From assembly GCF_026210795.1 (NCBI RefSeq), contig NC_089449.1:558001-622000 (forward strand): DNA of 64,000 nt, given 5' to 3'. Position 1 is the stretch's first letter. Every line of letters begins with the position of its first letter. The DNA is from Rhizophagus irregularis (Eukaryota; Glomeromycota; Glomeromycetes; Glomerales; Glomeraceae). This document shows positions 22,489 through 34,398 of this stretch, one piece after another. Below the pieces are notes generated by a model. It was not told where the DNA came from. It made no database searches and worked only from the letters and a program-made list of their open reading frames with translations. The position numbers and the translations under genes were made by a program.

Positions 22489-25400
22489 TCACCATTTCTT
22501 GAAAATTATCAGCATTTCTGTATTACTCCCTTCTGCTGCTTTTTCTATTGCTGATTGTTTTTTCAAGCTTGCTGCATATCGTGTGATCCAACTTGCAACT
22601 GTCGTTATTTCAGGAACATCTTCAACATCAATTTCGCCTTCATCAGCAAGAATTTGAAGTTGTTCTACCATATCTTTTGCTGTCATACGATCTGTCCAAT
22701 TCATATTGCCCGCTAAAAGTAGCTTTCAAGGTATGCTTTCACTGTTTTTGTCATCCGTTTTCCTGCTCCTCTTGTTCCATATTTCTGATTACTTTTTAAC
22801 GCCCATCCTCTTTTCAATTCAAATGTTTCTTCAATAGCTATATCAAAGTAATCAATAATTATAATAATTACCAACAAATTATAACGAAAAAAAATATTAT
22901 TTATTTTACCTAGTAATAAACGAACTTGATTATTATCTTTTTCTTGATTATTTACATCTAACGAATATAAAAAATATGAATATAATAAAAACAAATACAA
23001 ATTTTCAATCATAATAGTTTACTTTGAACACGAGATAATGAAAAGATCCATGGGTTCTTTGGGGCTGAGTGAGGAGTGGTATTGGATATTGGCTTATTTA
23101 TAGGTGTAGTTGTTAACTTTGATATTTCAAATGGTGAAAACTGGGACCATGATCCAATATGTGGTAAGCATTGAGCTCGTATATATCCAGCATAATCACC
23201 ATCAATTGGCCATTCAAAATAAAATAATTTAGTAATACCAGCGATCGTTTTAACTTTATGATTGTCACGTATAGGTTCTAGATTTGCAACTGAAGTTCCT
23301 CCTAAGTCAGCTATTGCAGTTTGTATTTTTTCTCCTTCATCTAAATTATGCCCAATACGAATATATCTTTTTATGGCATGATCGATCTAGAAACAAAAAA
23401 ATGTCTAATTAATTATCGTTACTGTTTAGTTTAGTAAAATACAATTAGAAAGCTTCAGTTACCTGAGCATGGTGGGAATCAATAGTCGTTTTAGCTTCGC
23501 TGGGTTCAAGAAAATACCAGCCACGAATTTCAATATTATACCATTGATACCAGTTAGCAATAGTGGCAATTAATTCTGAGTTGTGGTAATGAGCGCCATT
23601 ATCTGACACTATTTCAGCCCATCGCGGTCTAGGATTAAGAGTTTCAAAAACAGAATCAAATGACGAAATTGTGAACCAGGCATCTTGTTTGGTATCAGTA
23701 CTCCAATGATCAAATGCTTGAACATTGAGTTGGTCAGTATCAGGACCACATTTTGTAAACACCAGAATCGTATGCAATGTCCATCCCCGTTTCCCAAAAT
23801 TTGTTCTTTCGTTTCCCTCGCACTCTTAGGTAATACACGCATTTTATAATCGCATTTTATAATCGCATATTAAAATTGCTCCTTCATTATCTAGCTTTGC
23901 TAGTCTAGCTTTAAATTGACTATTTAAATATACCTTTCTTGCTTGGTGGGTCAAAAGTAATATAATTTTTCCTTACATTCTTCAATAGTTGAACGGCGTT
24001 CTTCAAGATTAGCCATAAGATGTTGAATGAATACAAATAGGTGATCATATGCAGCACATCGATCAGTATGTTGTTCATAACATTCACCAAATGCATAGAG
24101 TAAACAATGATTAATTGTACTTGCATGAATTGTTGTACCATCTCCATTCATAGTAAGCTCTTCTTCAAAACCTCTCCTTAAGTGAACACGTAATTTTTCC
24201 AATTCCGTAATTAATTTATTCTGTAAATAATGCAATTTTAGGCAAATTTTTGATTTCAAAAATATAAATAAAGATATCATATATTTTATAATTACCCTTT
24301 CTCCTTGATCAGTAATATTTAACTGGATTAGACTAGTTAATGTATCAAAAACTTCATAGAAATATTCGTTACAAATGCTGCATAAACCGTCTAGGTCATT
24401 ACAATAAACAAATTGTCCATTTGCCAATCGTGCCATAAATGATGTTCGTTTAATACCATCTGGGTAAGTTGCCTCAAATTTTTTCCAAAGAGCTTCTTTA
24501 TTATCTTTTAAATACAGAGTCGGAAGATTTGTTTTTGAATGAACTTTATAGGAACTCATAGAAACATTATCTTTATCAGCAAAAAAAGCCTCAAATTCTT
24601 TATCTTTTACTTCTGGTATTCGGCTTCGGGTTACTATTGGTTTACTTATAGTAATACAACCAGGACCATTAGTACGTGAATATTTTCTTGCCGCGTTCAT
24701 CAAATCGTTTGAAATCTAAAAAATTCAGTGTATCTTTGACAAAAGTAGTTTGTTTACAAAGAATTACTAAAAAAAATTCTTTTAAACCTACATTTAATTT
24801 TTCTTTTATTTCTTGACGCCCAAAATCATTGGCAATTACTGATAATATCCTTTGTTTGTCTTCTAAGCCACGTTTGTTTATTTTGATAGAAGTATCAAAA
24901 CAATTCCAAAATTGATCAACTTTACTTTGAAGTTCTTGATTTTTTACTACCATTTCTGATTTTGATGGATCATATGGTATTCCATTCAGAAGATTTTTCG
25001 TATACAAATAAAGAATCAAAGCACCATCAGTCGTTGAATCTGCACACGTCCAAAATTCAAGCTATTGTATTGAGGTAAACTGTTAGCTTATGTTTATAAT
25101 AATGTAATAATGCTTCCATCAATAATTAAAATACTTACGGGTGATTCTTTTTTTTTATAAGACGTTATATCAGTACATCCAACATATCGCATCATTGCTC
25201 TCCATGCTCCTAATACAACATTAGTAATTTCATAATTTACTGGATATATAGAAGAAAAATGTGAAGTAAATTCAATGATAGCAAAAAATTGATACCAGTT
25301 TATATTAATGACTGATATTCTTTTTTTTTAGATATTTTTCAAAGGTGTGCGTCATTATTTGAATATTATTCCAGTCACATGATTTGCAATATGACGTATT

Positions 25401-25930
25401 CATGTAAGTTTGAATGGCTTGTATAACGAGTTGATCACACAAACCAAATAATCAAAATTTTTCAAAATATTTAGTTTTGTCTAGACATCAGTTGGTATAA
25501 GTTTGAATATGTTTTCTTGATGATATATATCTATTTGACATCCAGTATTCACTATTGATTGGCATATTAGAGAGTATTGTCCATGATACTTATAATAAAA
25601 AGATGAACAATAACCAGGACCTGCAAATTCAATTCTGCTTGATCTGAACTACCCAATGTTGCCATGAAAACTTTAATACCGTGGATAATAATTTGCAATG
25701 GAAAAATTAAAACTTCAGCCTGTAATTGCTTGGTTATTATTTCATTATCAAAACCTAAAACACCTAATCCAGAAAAATGCGTTTTTACATTTATAAGTTT
25801 CATTTACTGCACTTGGTGTCAAGTATATTATAGCTTTCATGTCTGATTCACATATATAACCAGGTTTCCAATTATTATCAACTACTCGAATAATAAATTC
25901 AGCTTGGTTGAGCTCAAATTTTAACCTCAT
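22489..25930 (-). pseudogene. Transposase-like protein of a fungal multicopy family, broken
   Basis: The reading order on the minus strand starts MRLKFELNQAEFIIRVV (25930). It continues through KTHFSGLGVLGFDNEIITKQ, SYCKSCDWNNIQIMTHTFEK and EFWTCADSTTDGALILYLYT. Then come GIKRTSFMARLANGQFVYCN and SDNGAHYHNSELIATIANWY, followed by YFLEPSEAKTTIDSHHAQ. The last blocks are YAGYIRAQCLPHIGSWSQFS and a tail EDVPEITTVASWITRYA. Genuine introns appear (for example near 24295-24221). The 'SDNG...E.KTTIDSHHA' part looks like a DDE-type core, from my memory of repeated genes in these fungi. Lesions: frameshifts near 25790 and 25630, stop near 25480, a frameshift in a T run near 24720, a 13-bp tandem duplication near 23855 and another frameshift near 23810. 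A second broken member lies at 39376-44582. Confidence 0.7.
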
Positions 25931-26350
25931 GTTAACGCGTATTGGAATACATGTCTGTTTTGTTTGAGCTGTTTTAGTTTTTATTCCAGTAAAAATCCAT
26001 CAATTAACAGCAAAAGGACCATAGTGAAGTTTTTCAACAATATCACCAGAACTAGGAGTTGTCTTTTATGTTATTGGGTAGATATAAGAAATTGGAAACA
26101 GAAATTGAGGCGAAAAGCGTATTTTATTAATATTAATTAGTACAACGATTTTATATTAAAATATGATCAGGTAGTCCGATTGATTAGCGGATTGGCAATT
26201 AAAAATTTAATTTTTATATATTTTTGTATATAGTCACACTTCTTTATAATCACGGAAAATGGCTTGTCCCAAATGTATGACTATAAAGAGAGTTGACTGT
26301 AGTAATAAAATCAACAGTTTGTATAAAACCTACTTTTATTTAGAAAAAAA

Positions 26351-27537
26351 AATGTCATTTAAACGATAAAAAACTAGTGCAATTACAGTTCATACACAAG
26401 TTAAAGATTATAATGGAGTATTTCATGCTGATAATGGCTTACTTTTCTGTAATTATTATGACTTTTCAATAAAATGGAAACATAAATCAACAATAGATGT
26501 ATACTGTGCAAGTAAAAGACATGATTTACAAAGAAAAATTTTCAAAACAAAGGAAAAAGCAAAAAGTCAGCAAACATTACAAACTACTTTACTTTCTATA
26601 AAATCAAAAAATGAAGTGATAGAAGATTTGATAGAAGCATTTGCTTTCTTTAGAGCAAACATTCCTTTAGAAAAAGTTAATATTTTACTTTCTTTTTTTA
26701 AAAAACATCTTAACAAAGGAGTTCAAGCACAAACTTTACATCAATTATATTTACCTAGAATTTTTAATAAACATGTCAATACTTTTAAATCAATTTTTGA
26801 TTTTAAACCTGTTTGTATTATTATGAATGAAAGCAGCAATAATTGTGAATGAAGTGTAATTAATACTCTTTTTACATATCATTTACATACTAAATTAGTC
26901 TCAGTTGATTTTTTAGAGCAAGCTAATAACTAAACAATTGCACAGATACTTCTCCCTATATTACATTCTTACAATATACCTTTAAATTTTCCATGATTAT
27001 TTCTTTCAGATTCTGCTGCATACATGAAAAAATGTTACCATTATGTTTTGAAACCAATTATGCTGCAATTGATACATCTTCCATACTCTGCACATATTTT
27101 AAATCTTATCAGGTAAAGTTTATTTTAAATTTAAATATTTGTATTGTTTATTAATTACAAATTTATTAATTACTATTAAATATAATTAATACAGGAAAAC
27201 TTGGTGGGATTTTCCAAAATTTTCTCTTTTAAAAACATTTCTGATTAAAGTTAAGGATTCTTTTGTCAAGTATTTTGCACGAAAAGCTTAATATATAATT
27301 TATTTGTGTATGAATGGCATTACATCACCATGTAAAATTCCATTACTAAATAAAACTCAATGGAACAGTTAGTTCAAAATGGTCTTTTATACCTAAAGCA
27401 TTTGTTCAAGATTTAGATTTTTTTCAGCAACAAAAAAAGCCAGTTTTCTATTTGTTGAAACAAGATTGGAAAATCTTACAGCTTATCTTGAATCAAACCT
27501 ATGATGTACCATTTGAACAGGATCCTACTTATTTATA
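26351..27537 (+). pseudogene. CGGBP1-like hAT transposase, 5' half
   Basis: Starting near ATG 26351 the reading is KTSAITVHTQVKDYNGVFHA, then NGLLFCNYYDFSIKWKHKS, a decayed CGGBP1-like zinc finger (CxxC and HxxxH positions partly lost). The catalytic region follows: RIFNKHVNTFKSIFDFKPVC, IIMNESSNNCE (the expected catalytic Asp of MDES is Asn), SDSAAYMKKCYHYVLKPIM, and HLPYSAHILNLIR. A GTAAAG..ACAG intron separates the last block from KTWWDFPKFSLL. Stops occur after NNCE, after EQANN, after NIPLNFP and in the 27280s. It breaks off at DVPFEQDPTYL where an inverted-repeat element begins. Its missing C-terminus resembles 45940-46460, about 18 kb away in the same orientation. Confidence 0.8.
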
Positions 27538-28713
27538 AGGTAGGTACTCCCAGGTTTAAGGTAAAAATTATATATAAAATTCTCTGCAGATCCTACTATA
27601 AAAGGAAATTTTATATTACATTGTTATGATTTTTTTCCTTTTTAGCTAATTAACCAATAGAATTTAAGAAAAAAGTAAGGTAAAAACAGAACCCCAGACA
27701 TCACATATATAACTCATAACTGATCTGCATGAATTTAGCACTTTTTGCTCCTGCTAAAATAGACCTAATTTGCTAAAAATCAAATTATCACATTTTAAAT
27801 CTATACTAATTTGCTAAAACTCAAAATATGAGTTATAGTAAAATTATAAATAATATAGGTTTAAATTTGCTTAACAAAATATAATTTCAGTTTATTAAAA
27901 TTATTTGTAGATTGGTAAATTTAATTGTCAATTAACAATCAGCTTTTTTTTTATTATCAATAAAAAAATAAATAATTAATAACAATTGACTTTTTGCCAA
28001 AAAAGACCCTTTTTTATTTTCAGTTTTTTGCAATTATCTTGGCATCCAGTGATCTGATTCATGCGGATTTTTTTTTTATTTTGTAAAGCTCGATGAGAGC
28101 TACAAAACAAAAAAAATTTGCATAAATTGGACCACTGGATGCCAAGATAATCACAAAAAACGTGATTTTTTTTTTGAAATTTAGGCCAATTTGCTAAAAA
28201 GTTACTTTTTGAATTGTATATGTAATGTCTAAGGTCCTATATAAATTAAACTGTCAATTTTTATAATTTATAATTAAAAATATGTAGATTATAGATAAAA
28301 TAATAATTAATAAAAATAATAAATTAAATATAAAAAATTATTAAAAAATAAAATGTTGCGAAACTAATCAGACGGTTTTTGGCCAGAATTATGCTTAATT
28401 TTGGCCAAAATATAACCCAGACCCCAAAACTAATATTTTTAAAAATATTATTTATAAAAGTTTAAAAAAAAGGATAAATTAAATTTAAAAAAAAGTACCA
28501 ATTTGCTCAAATATAAAATATGACTTTGTAAAATCAACACAATTTGCTAAAACTCATAATTATGACTATTAATTAATTTTCAATCAATTTGCTCTATTTA
28601 AAATTATGAGTTTAACCTAATTTTGATTGAATTTGCTAAAACTCAAATGTGAGTTATATATGTGATATCCTAGTAAAGGGCCAATTTTCTACGGTAATCT
28701 TTATTATAAGTAA
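27530..28713. mobile_element. Diverged copy of the 44965-type MITE, itself invaded
   Basis: Bases 27541-27688 (reading gtaaaaattatatataaaat, then gcagatcctactataaaagg) and 28671-28713 (gtaaagggccaattttctac...attataagta) together match 44972-45172. The match is interrupted here by the 982-bp element 27689-28670. The left end sits exactly where the hAT reading frame is lost. Confidence 0.7.
27689..28670. mobile_element. AGGACCCC-family element, truncated right end
   Basis: The left end reads agaaccccagacatcacata and the right end reads gagttatatatgtgatatcc. These are the same sub-terminal sequences as the intact copy 40063-40702, but the last ggggtcct is missing. The interior has repeated 'aatttgctaaaactca' units in both orientations and a palindromic module at 28020-28155 (cttggcatccagtg...ccactggatgccaag). 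The related sequence at 45122-45135 shows the approximate empty site. Confidence 0.8.
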
Positions 28714-29139
28714 CCCTATGAAAAGTTTTTATACTTAAAATATACTTAAAATTTTATTAAAATATACTTAAAATAAGTATCAATTTTAAATCACAATATA
28801 CTTATAATATACCTAAAATGTATCTAAAATACTCTCAAAATATACTTTTAATGTACTTATTTTTTGCCCAAGTACTTAAATTATATTTAAAATATACTTA
28901 AATTAGAATTTAAGTACAATAATATAAGTGTATTTTTTACATATGGGCTGATTTGTCTACTCTGTATTAAAAAGAGTTATTGATCATATGGGCCGATTTG
29001 GCTCACTTCGATTATATCACCTGCAAAAATGATCAATGGTCAATCATTACTAATTTGTTTAATCACACATCACATTTATAACCAATCAATTTAATTTGAT
29101 CTGTTTAATAATATGCGGCTCTGATACCAGCAAAAAATA

Positions 29140-30135
29140 ACTGCCATGTGTACTTTTTTTTGTCTTTTATGTTCTAAAATTTATGATACAAGAAAAAAAC
29201 TCCAAAATCATGAACAAAGCTATACATGCCACCCAAATTATTTTGGACTGCTGTAATTATAAGTAAAATCCCAAATTCAATTATGGCATCCCAAATTATT
29301 TTGGCACTTTATATAGTAAATTATATATAAACCGAATGAATTATGGCATCCCAAAATAATTTGAGCAGCATGTATAAATGAAGCAAACATAAAAACAATA
29401 AACTGATTTCACATCGTCACATGCTTTGTCAACCTTCTGATGAAACATTATCATTTTATCGAAATACAATAATAATTCGCCTGAAAAATAGTCTTGAGTT
29501 CAATAGACATGCAATTGGAAAGAAACACATAACAATAGATGCGTTTCCAGAAAGTGTATTTTATTTTTATTTGAAAATGAAGATAGTTTCAAGTATATAC
29601 CAAGTCAACGAAAATATCAATGCATTTTTGAGAGTAGTACAGGTGCAGAAAAACTAAAAAGTATATTCAAATATAATGAAATTATATTTCGTGAAAATAT
29701 AAATACTTTAACCCAAGGGTATATATTATTTGAGGATAATGATGGTCAATACAAAGCAACATTTAGTTGGAAACAGAAGTAGAAGGAAAACAATGAACTT
29801 TTTTTAACTGGAGCTATGTTAATTAATTTTATTACCAATTCTGACGAGTTTGTAAATTAATAAGTATACTGTATAATTTTAAAAGTTTTTGTTCAAATAT
29901 TAAATTTATTTTATTATTTACAGCCAAGATCAAGAAAATATTGCGCCACCTCTTTATAAACCAACCTTTGATAGTAAACATAATTTGCATACAATATATA
30001 ATAATTCCTGTAATGTGCCTTCTTTTCATCCTAATTTTTCACAATCAAATAACACAATTTCATCAATAAATATTGAGCCAACAACTATTACTAAATCATG
30101 CTATAGATATATTTTACCTTGCCCTCCAATTATAT
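29140..30135 (+). pseudogene. Transposon-encoded C2H2-like protein, broken
   Basis: A short frame near 29149 reads MCTFFCLLCSKIYDTRKKLQ, then NHEQSYTCHP, a C2H2-like finger. From 29421 the frame reads SDETLSFYRNTIIIRLKNSL, then GKKHITIDAFPESVF. After a frameshift it continues EDSFKYIPSQRKYQCIFESS and TGAEKLKSIFKYNEIIFREN. A stop interrupts KATFSWKQK. The block YIPSQRKYQCIFE parallels YIPYLKKYKCTF in the pseudogene at 39376, so both descend from one N-terminal module. A possible intron follows near 29860-29930. It lies near the left end of the 10.4-kb element. Confidence 0.55.
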
Positions 30136-30711
30136 AAATTTTTAAATAAAATAAATAAAATGCTTTTATTACTATATAGTAATGTTTTTATACATTATTT
30201 CATTGGGAATATTATTAATCAAATAAAAAATTTGGCAATTTTTAATAAATACTAACATATCATAAACAACAGGAAGTTTTTTTTTACCTCCTCCCATAGT
30301 AGTTTCTCTAAAAAACAATTTAACTTAATAAGTAATAAATGAATAATAAAATTAGTGAGAATGAATAATATTCATATAAAATTAATAAAATCAAATACCT
30401 GATTATGATTTTTTTTTTCAATACTACTTGTTGAAAATAATCTAAGTGAAAGTCCCTTTTCTTTTAATTGACGCATACAATAAGGAATATATTGTAAGTA
30501 TGTGCATGTAAGGTGTAACATCTTCTTTTCTATAAAGTCCTGGAATTAATGTTGCAGAATTCATTTGGCCTATAGTAGGCTGGCAGAAAGTTCTTACCCA
30601 ATTTTTAACATCATCTTCAAATTTTGAAATTTCTTCTTCAGTGTAAAATGGTTTTTTTAAAACTTTATACAATTGATAAAATTTACGCCATAAAATTTCA
30701 ATATCCACTCC

Positions 30712-33700
30712 ATCATCGGGAAATTTTTTGGGGAGCAGATCTGCGCAGATTTTCAGAAATTATATCTGCGCAGATCTTATACCCTGGCACAAAACATTAA
30801 AGGAAAAATCCAATAAAAAACTGCGCAGATTTTAAAAATAACAAAGTTCTGCGCAGATTTTTAAATAAAAAACCTTCGAAATACCTCAGCAATTTTTTTC
30901 GGTAAAAATCTGCATCACAATAATACAAATTAATTTATTGCATTAATTACTAATTTATTTATATAATCAAAATTACTTTTTTATTATTATTATATATTAA
31001 CAAGTTTACAAATACAATTGAAATCTATTACTAGTCATTGCTATTTATCATCTCTTTACTGCACATTTACATGTTGTTAATGGTTTGGACATTGTTCCAG
31101 TTGGTTCGATTCCAACAAACAACAAAATAAAATAGAAAATCAGAGATGTTTGTTAGAAATAAGAAAATCATTTCAAAGTTATTACTTTCGAAATGTTTGA
31201 CACGAAATCTCAGGATCTAAAAAATAAAGTAAAATGAACGTTAGTAGAATGTTCGTTAAAGAAGAATAAAAAAAAAAATTATAAAGAATTTTGAAGATAT
31301 ACCTTCAAATTCTTTCGTCCAGGAGCCAGAGAAAAAAACCCTACAGAAAAAAACAACTGAAACGTTAGTAAACATTTCGCAAATTAAAAAACATGAAAGA
31401 ATTTCGAAGGAATTTTACCTTCGAAATTCCATCCAGAAGCCGTAAACCTGCAAAAAGTAAAAAGAAAAGACAAACGAAACGTTAGTAAATGTTTCGTTAA
31501 ACATTAAAAAAAAATTAATTTTAAAGGTAAATACCTTCGAAATCCTGAAAAAATCTCCAAGTCTGGTTCGTCTAAAGAAGCCCAGCGTCCCTATATAAAG
31601 AAGAAAGAACGTTAGAAACGTTCTTTGAAAAAAAAAATAAATTTTAAAGTTTCGCAACGAGAGTTGCGAAACTTACCATTTACTCGTTTCGGGAACCTTG
31701 GAGTACCGAAACCTACAACAAAAAAGAAAAATGAAACGTTAGCTAACGTTTCGTTTAAATAAAAACAAAAAAAACAGAATTTTGAAGGTTACCTTAAAAA
31801 TTCTGTTCAGGAGCGTTCAGAAAACCGTGTTCCTACAAAATACAAAAATGAACGTTAGAAAACGCTTCGTTAAGTATAATTATTAAAAAAAAATTTTTTC
31901 GAAGGTTTCACCTTCGATATGGGAGACCGAACTCATTTTCAGCTTCCTTTACCTAAAAAAAATAAAATACGAACGTTAGTTAACGTTTGTTTAAATAAAA
32001 AATAAAATAAAATTTCGAAGGTTTTACCTTCGATATGGGAGCCCGGAATTCGTTTTTGGATTCCCTTGCCTAAAAAAAAAGGAAATACGAACGTTAGTTA
32101 CGTTCGTCAATAAATTAAAAAAAAAAAAATTTTTTTTTACGAAGATTTTACCTTCGTATGGGAAAACCTTCGTATGGGAGTCCAAGTTTTTGGCTTCCTT
32201 TATCTAAAAAAAAAAGGAAATACGAACGTTAGTTACGTTCGTCAATAAATAAAAAAGAAAAAAAAATTTCGAAGGTTTTACCTTCGATATGGGAGTCCGG
32301 AACTCATTTTCGGATTCCCTTGCCTAAAAAAAAAGAAACACGAACATTAGTTAACGTTCGTTAATAAAAATATTAAAAAAAATTAATTTTTTCGAAGGGT
32401 CTTACCTTCGATATGGGAATCCAGAACTTGTTTCAGATTCCTTTGCCTAAAAAAAAAGAGACGAAATATTAGAAACGTTTCATCAATAAATTAATTAAAA
32501 AAAAAATTAATTTTCGAAGGTTTGTTTTACCTTCGATATGGAAGTCCAGAACTTATTTCAGCTTCCTTTACCTGAAAAAAAAGAAACGAAATGTTATAAA
32601 CTGAACGTTTCGTTAATAAATTAATTAAAAGAAATAATTTGAAAGTTTTACCTTCAAACAGAACTTTCAAATGGGTCTGGAACATACTTTCAGCATTCTG
32701 GACCTATAAAATACAAAAATGAACGTAACTAACGTTCGTTAAAGTTAAATTATAAAAAAAAAAAATATTTCGAAGATTTTTACCTTCGAAATAAACGTCT
32801 GGAGCCATTCTTCGGCGTCCAGGACTTATAAATATAAAAACGAACGTTAATTAACGTTCGTTAAATAAAAATATAAAAAAAAATTTGAAGGTAAAACCTT
32901 TACATTCGAAATAAGAATTCGGAGTCGTTCTTCGGCGCCCAGGACCTAAAAACATGAAAAATGAACGTTAATTAACGTTCGTTAAAATAAAATTAAAAGA
33001 AATATTTTGAAGGTAAACTTTACCTTTGAAATAAACGTCCGGAGCTGTTCTTCGGCGCCCAGGACCTAAAAACATGAAAAACAAACGTTAATTAACGTTC
33101 ATTAAAATAAAATTAAAAAAAATATTTCGAAGGTAAACTTTACCTTCGAAATAAACGTCTGGAGCCGTTCTTTGGCGCCCAGGACCTATAAAATGTAAAA
33201 ACGAACGTTAATTAACGTTCCTTAAAATAAAATTAAAAAAATATTTCGAAGGAAAACTTTACCTTCGAAATAAACGTCCAGGGCCATTCTTTGGTGTCCA
33301 GGACCTATAAAACGTAAAAACGAACGTTAGCGACGTTCGTTAAACAAAAATATAAAAAAAAATTTTGAAGGTAAAGGTTTTACCTTTGAAATAAGAGTCT
33401 GGAGCCGTTCTTTGGCGTCTAGGATAAGAAAATAATAAACCGAACGTTGGACAACGTCCGGTATATAAAAAATATTAGTTTCGAAGTTTTACCTTCGAAA
33501 TAGAGTCCAGAACTGGTACTTTCAGCGCTCTGGACTTACAAAAAAAAAAAATAAAACGAACTTTAGCTAATGTTTCGTTAAATTTTTTTTTTTTTTGAAA
33601 TGGAGTCCAGGACGTACCTTTTGTGTTCTGGATTAATAAAACGAACATTTTCTAACGTTCGTTAAATAATACTAATATCAAAGTTTGAAATAGAGTACCT

Positions 33701-34398
33701 TCGGCGTTCTGTAAAATGTATTTTTGAAGGAGATAAAGGAGTCCGACATCTTTTTAGTCCGAATCTCCTGCATGTTGCAGATTATATGCCGAATGTTGGA
33801 CGAATTTGCCTTAAAGACTCTGAACCTTGCAAATAAATTTTTTTTAAAAAAAAAAAAATTTCTCTGATAAGTTTCAAAGCTTAAAAAACTATAATAGAAA
33901 TATTTTTTCTTTGGAATCTTTAACAGATTATTTCCTAAAAGGTGTTGTAGAAAAAATTATTTCACTTCTTTAGTAATAAGTGTTGTAGAAAAAATTATTT
34001 TTTTAAAGTCTTGTAAAGTTTTTTTTTTTAAAGAGTATTGTAAAAAAAATTAAATCAAGTTAGAGTTAATCAAAGTTTAAATATTAAATCAATGATGAAA
34101 TTGCAGATCGAACTGATATTTTAATGAAAAAAAAGCAAAAATCTGCAAAATTGCAGACTTCTGCATAAATTTCACATAAAAAAAAGCAGAAATCTGCAAA
34201 ATCGCAGATTACTGCAGAAATTCATACATAAAAAATCGGAAACTTGCAAAATTGCAGATTATTGCATAACTTTGTAAAAAATAAAAAGCAGAAATCTGCA
34301 AAATCGCAGACTTCCGCATAAATTCACAAAAAAAATGCGGAGATCTGCTAATTTTACAGATCTCTGCAGTTCTGCATCTTAAAAAATTTCCCGATGAT
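30712..34398. mobile_element. 3.7-kb element with inverted termini, sub-terminal TCTGC motifs and a central unit array
   Basis: The left terminus atcatcgggaaatttttt (30712-30729) is repeated inverted at 34381-34398. It interrupts the transposase-like gene 30442-36631 precisely between SEIYH and DIEILW codons. Just inside each end are clusters of a gcagat/atctgc motif: gatctgcgcagat forms on the left (30735-30860) and gcagaaatctgcaaaattgc forms on the right (34110-34375). These resemble sub-terminal transposase-binding repeats. No open frame for a transposase is present, so it is probably nonautonomous. The middle is the array at 31190-33720. No clear target duplication was found. Confidence 0.75.
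31190..33720 (-). repeat. Array of ~21 micro-exon/mini-intron-like units
   Basis: Units of ~110-120 bp repeat about 21 times. Read on the minus strand, each has a TAG acceptor, a short block of usually 36-42 nt, a CGAAG|GTAAA donor, an A/T stretch, and a palindrome aacgttaactaacgtt that contains the branch-point word CTAAC (TTAAC in some units), followed by a U-rich tract to the next TAG. Example: block 33185-33144 (42 nt) begins gtcctgggcgccaaagaacg and translates VLGAKERLQTFISK. At least six blocks are exactly 42 nt and open in the same frame. Three nested palindromes occur per unit: cgaaggtaaa..tttaccttcg at the donor, one inside the block (gtctgg..caggac), and the branch-site palindrome. 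Outer units on both sides are degenerate. Confidence 0.8.

Noticed and set aside
31083-31130. tRNA-like T arm (gttggttcgattccaac)
   Set aside because: A perfect T-arm/B-box exists, but no D arm, anticodon arm or 7-bp acceptor pairing at the right distance could be drawn, so a tRNA is not supported.
31415-31657. 80-residue Phe-rich minus-strand frame
   Set aside because: It reads straight through exon-like blocks and intron-like parts of the unit array; an artefact of repeat composition.
31190-33720. CRISPR-like array of regular repeats
   Set aside because: The window is eukaryotic (spliced genes). Repeats are palindromic splice-word units with diverged 'spacers' that are themselves related to each other, so they are not unique spacers; no cas genes are near.
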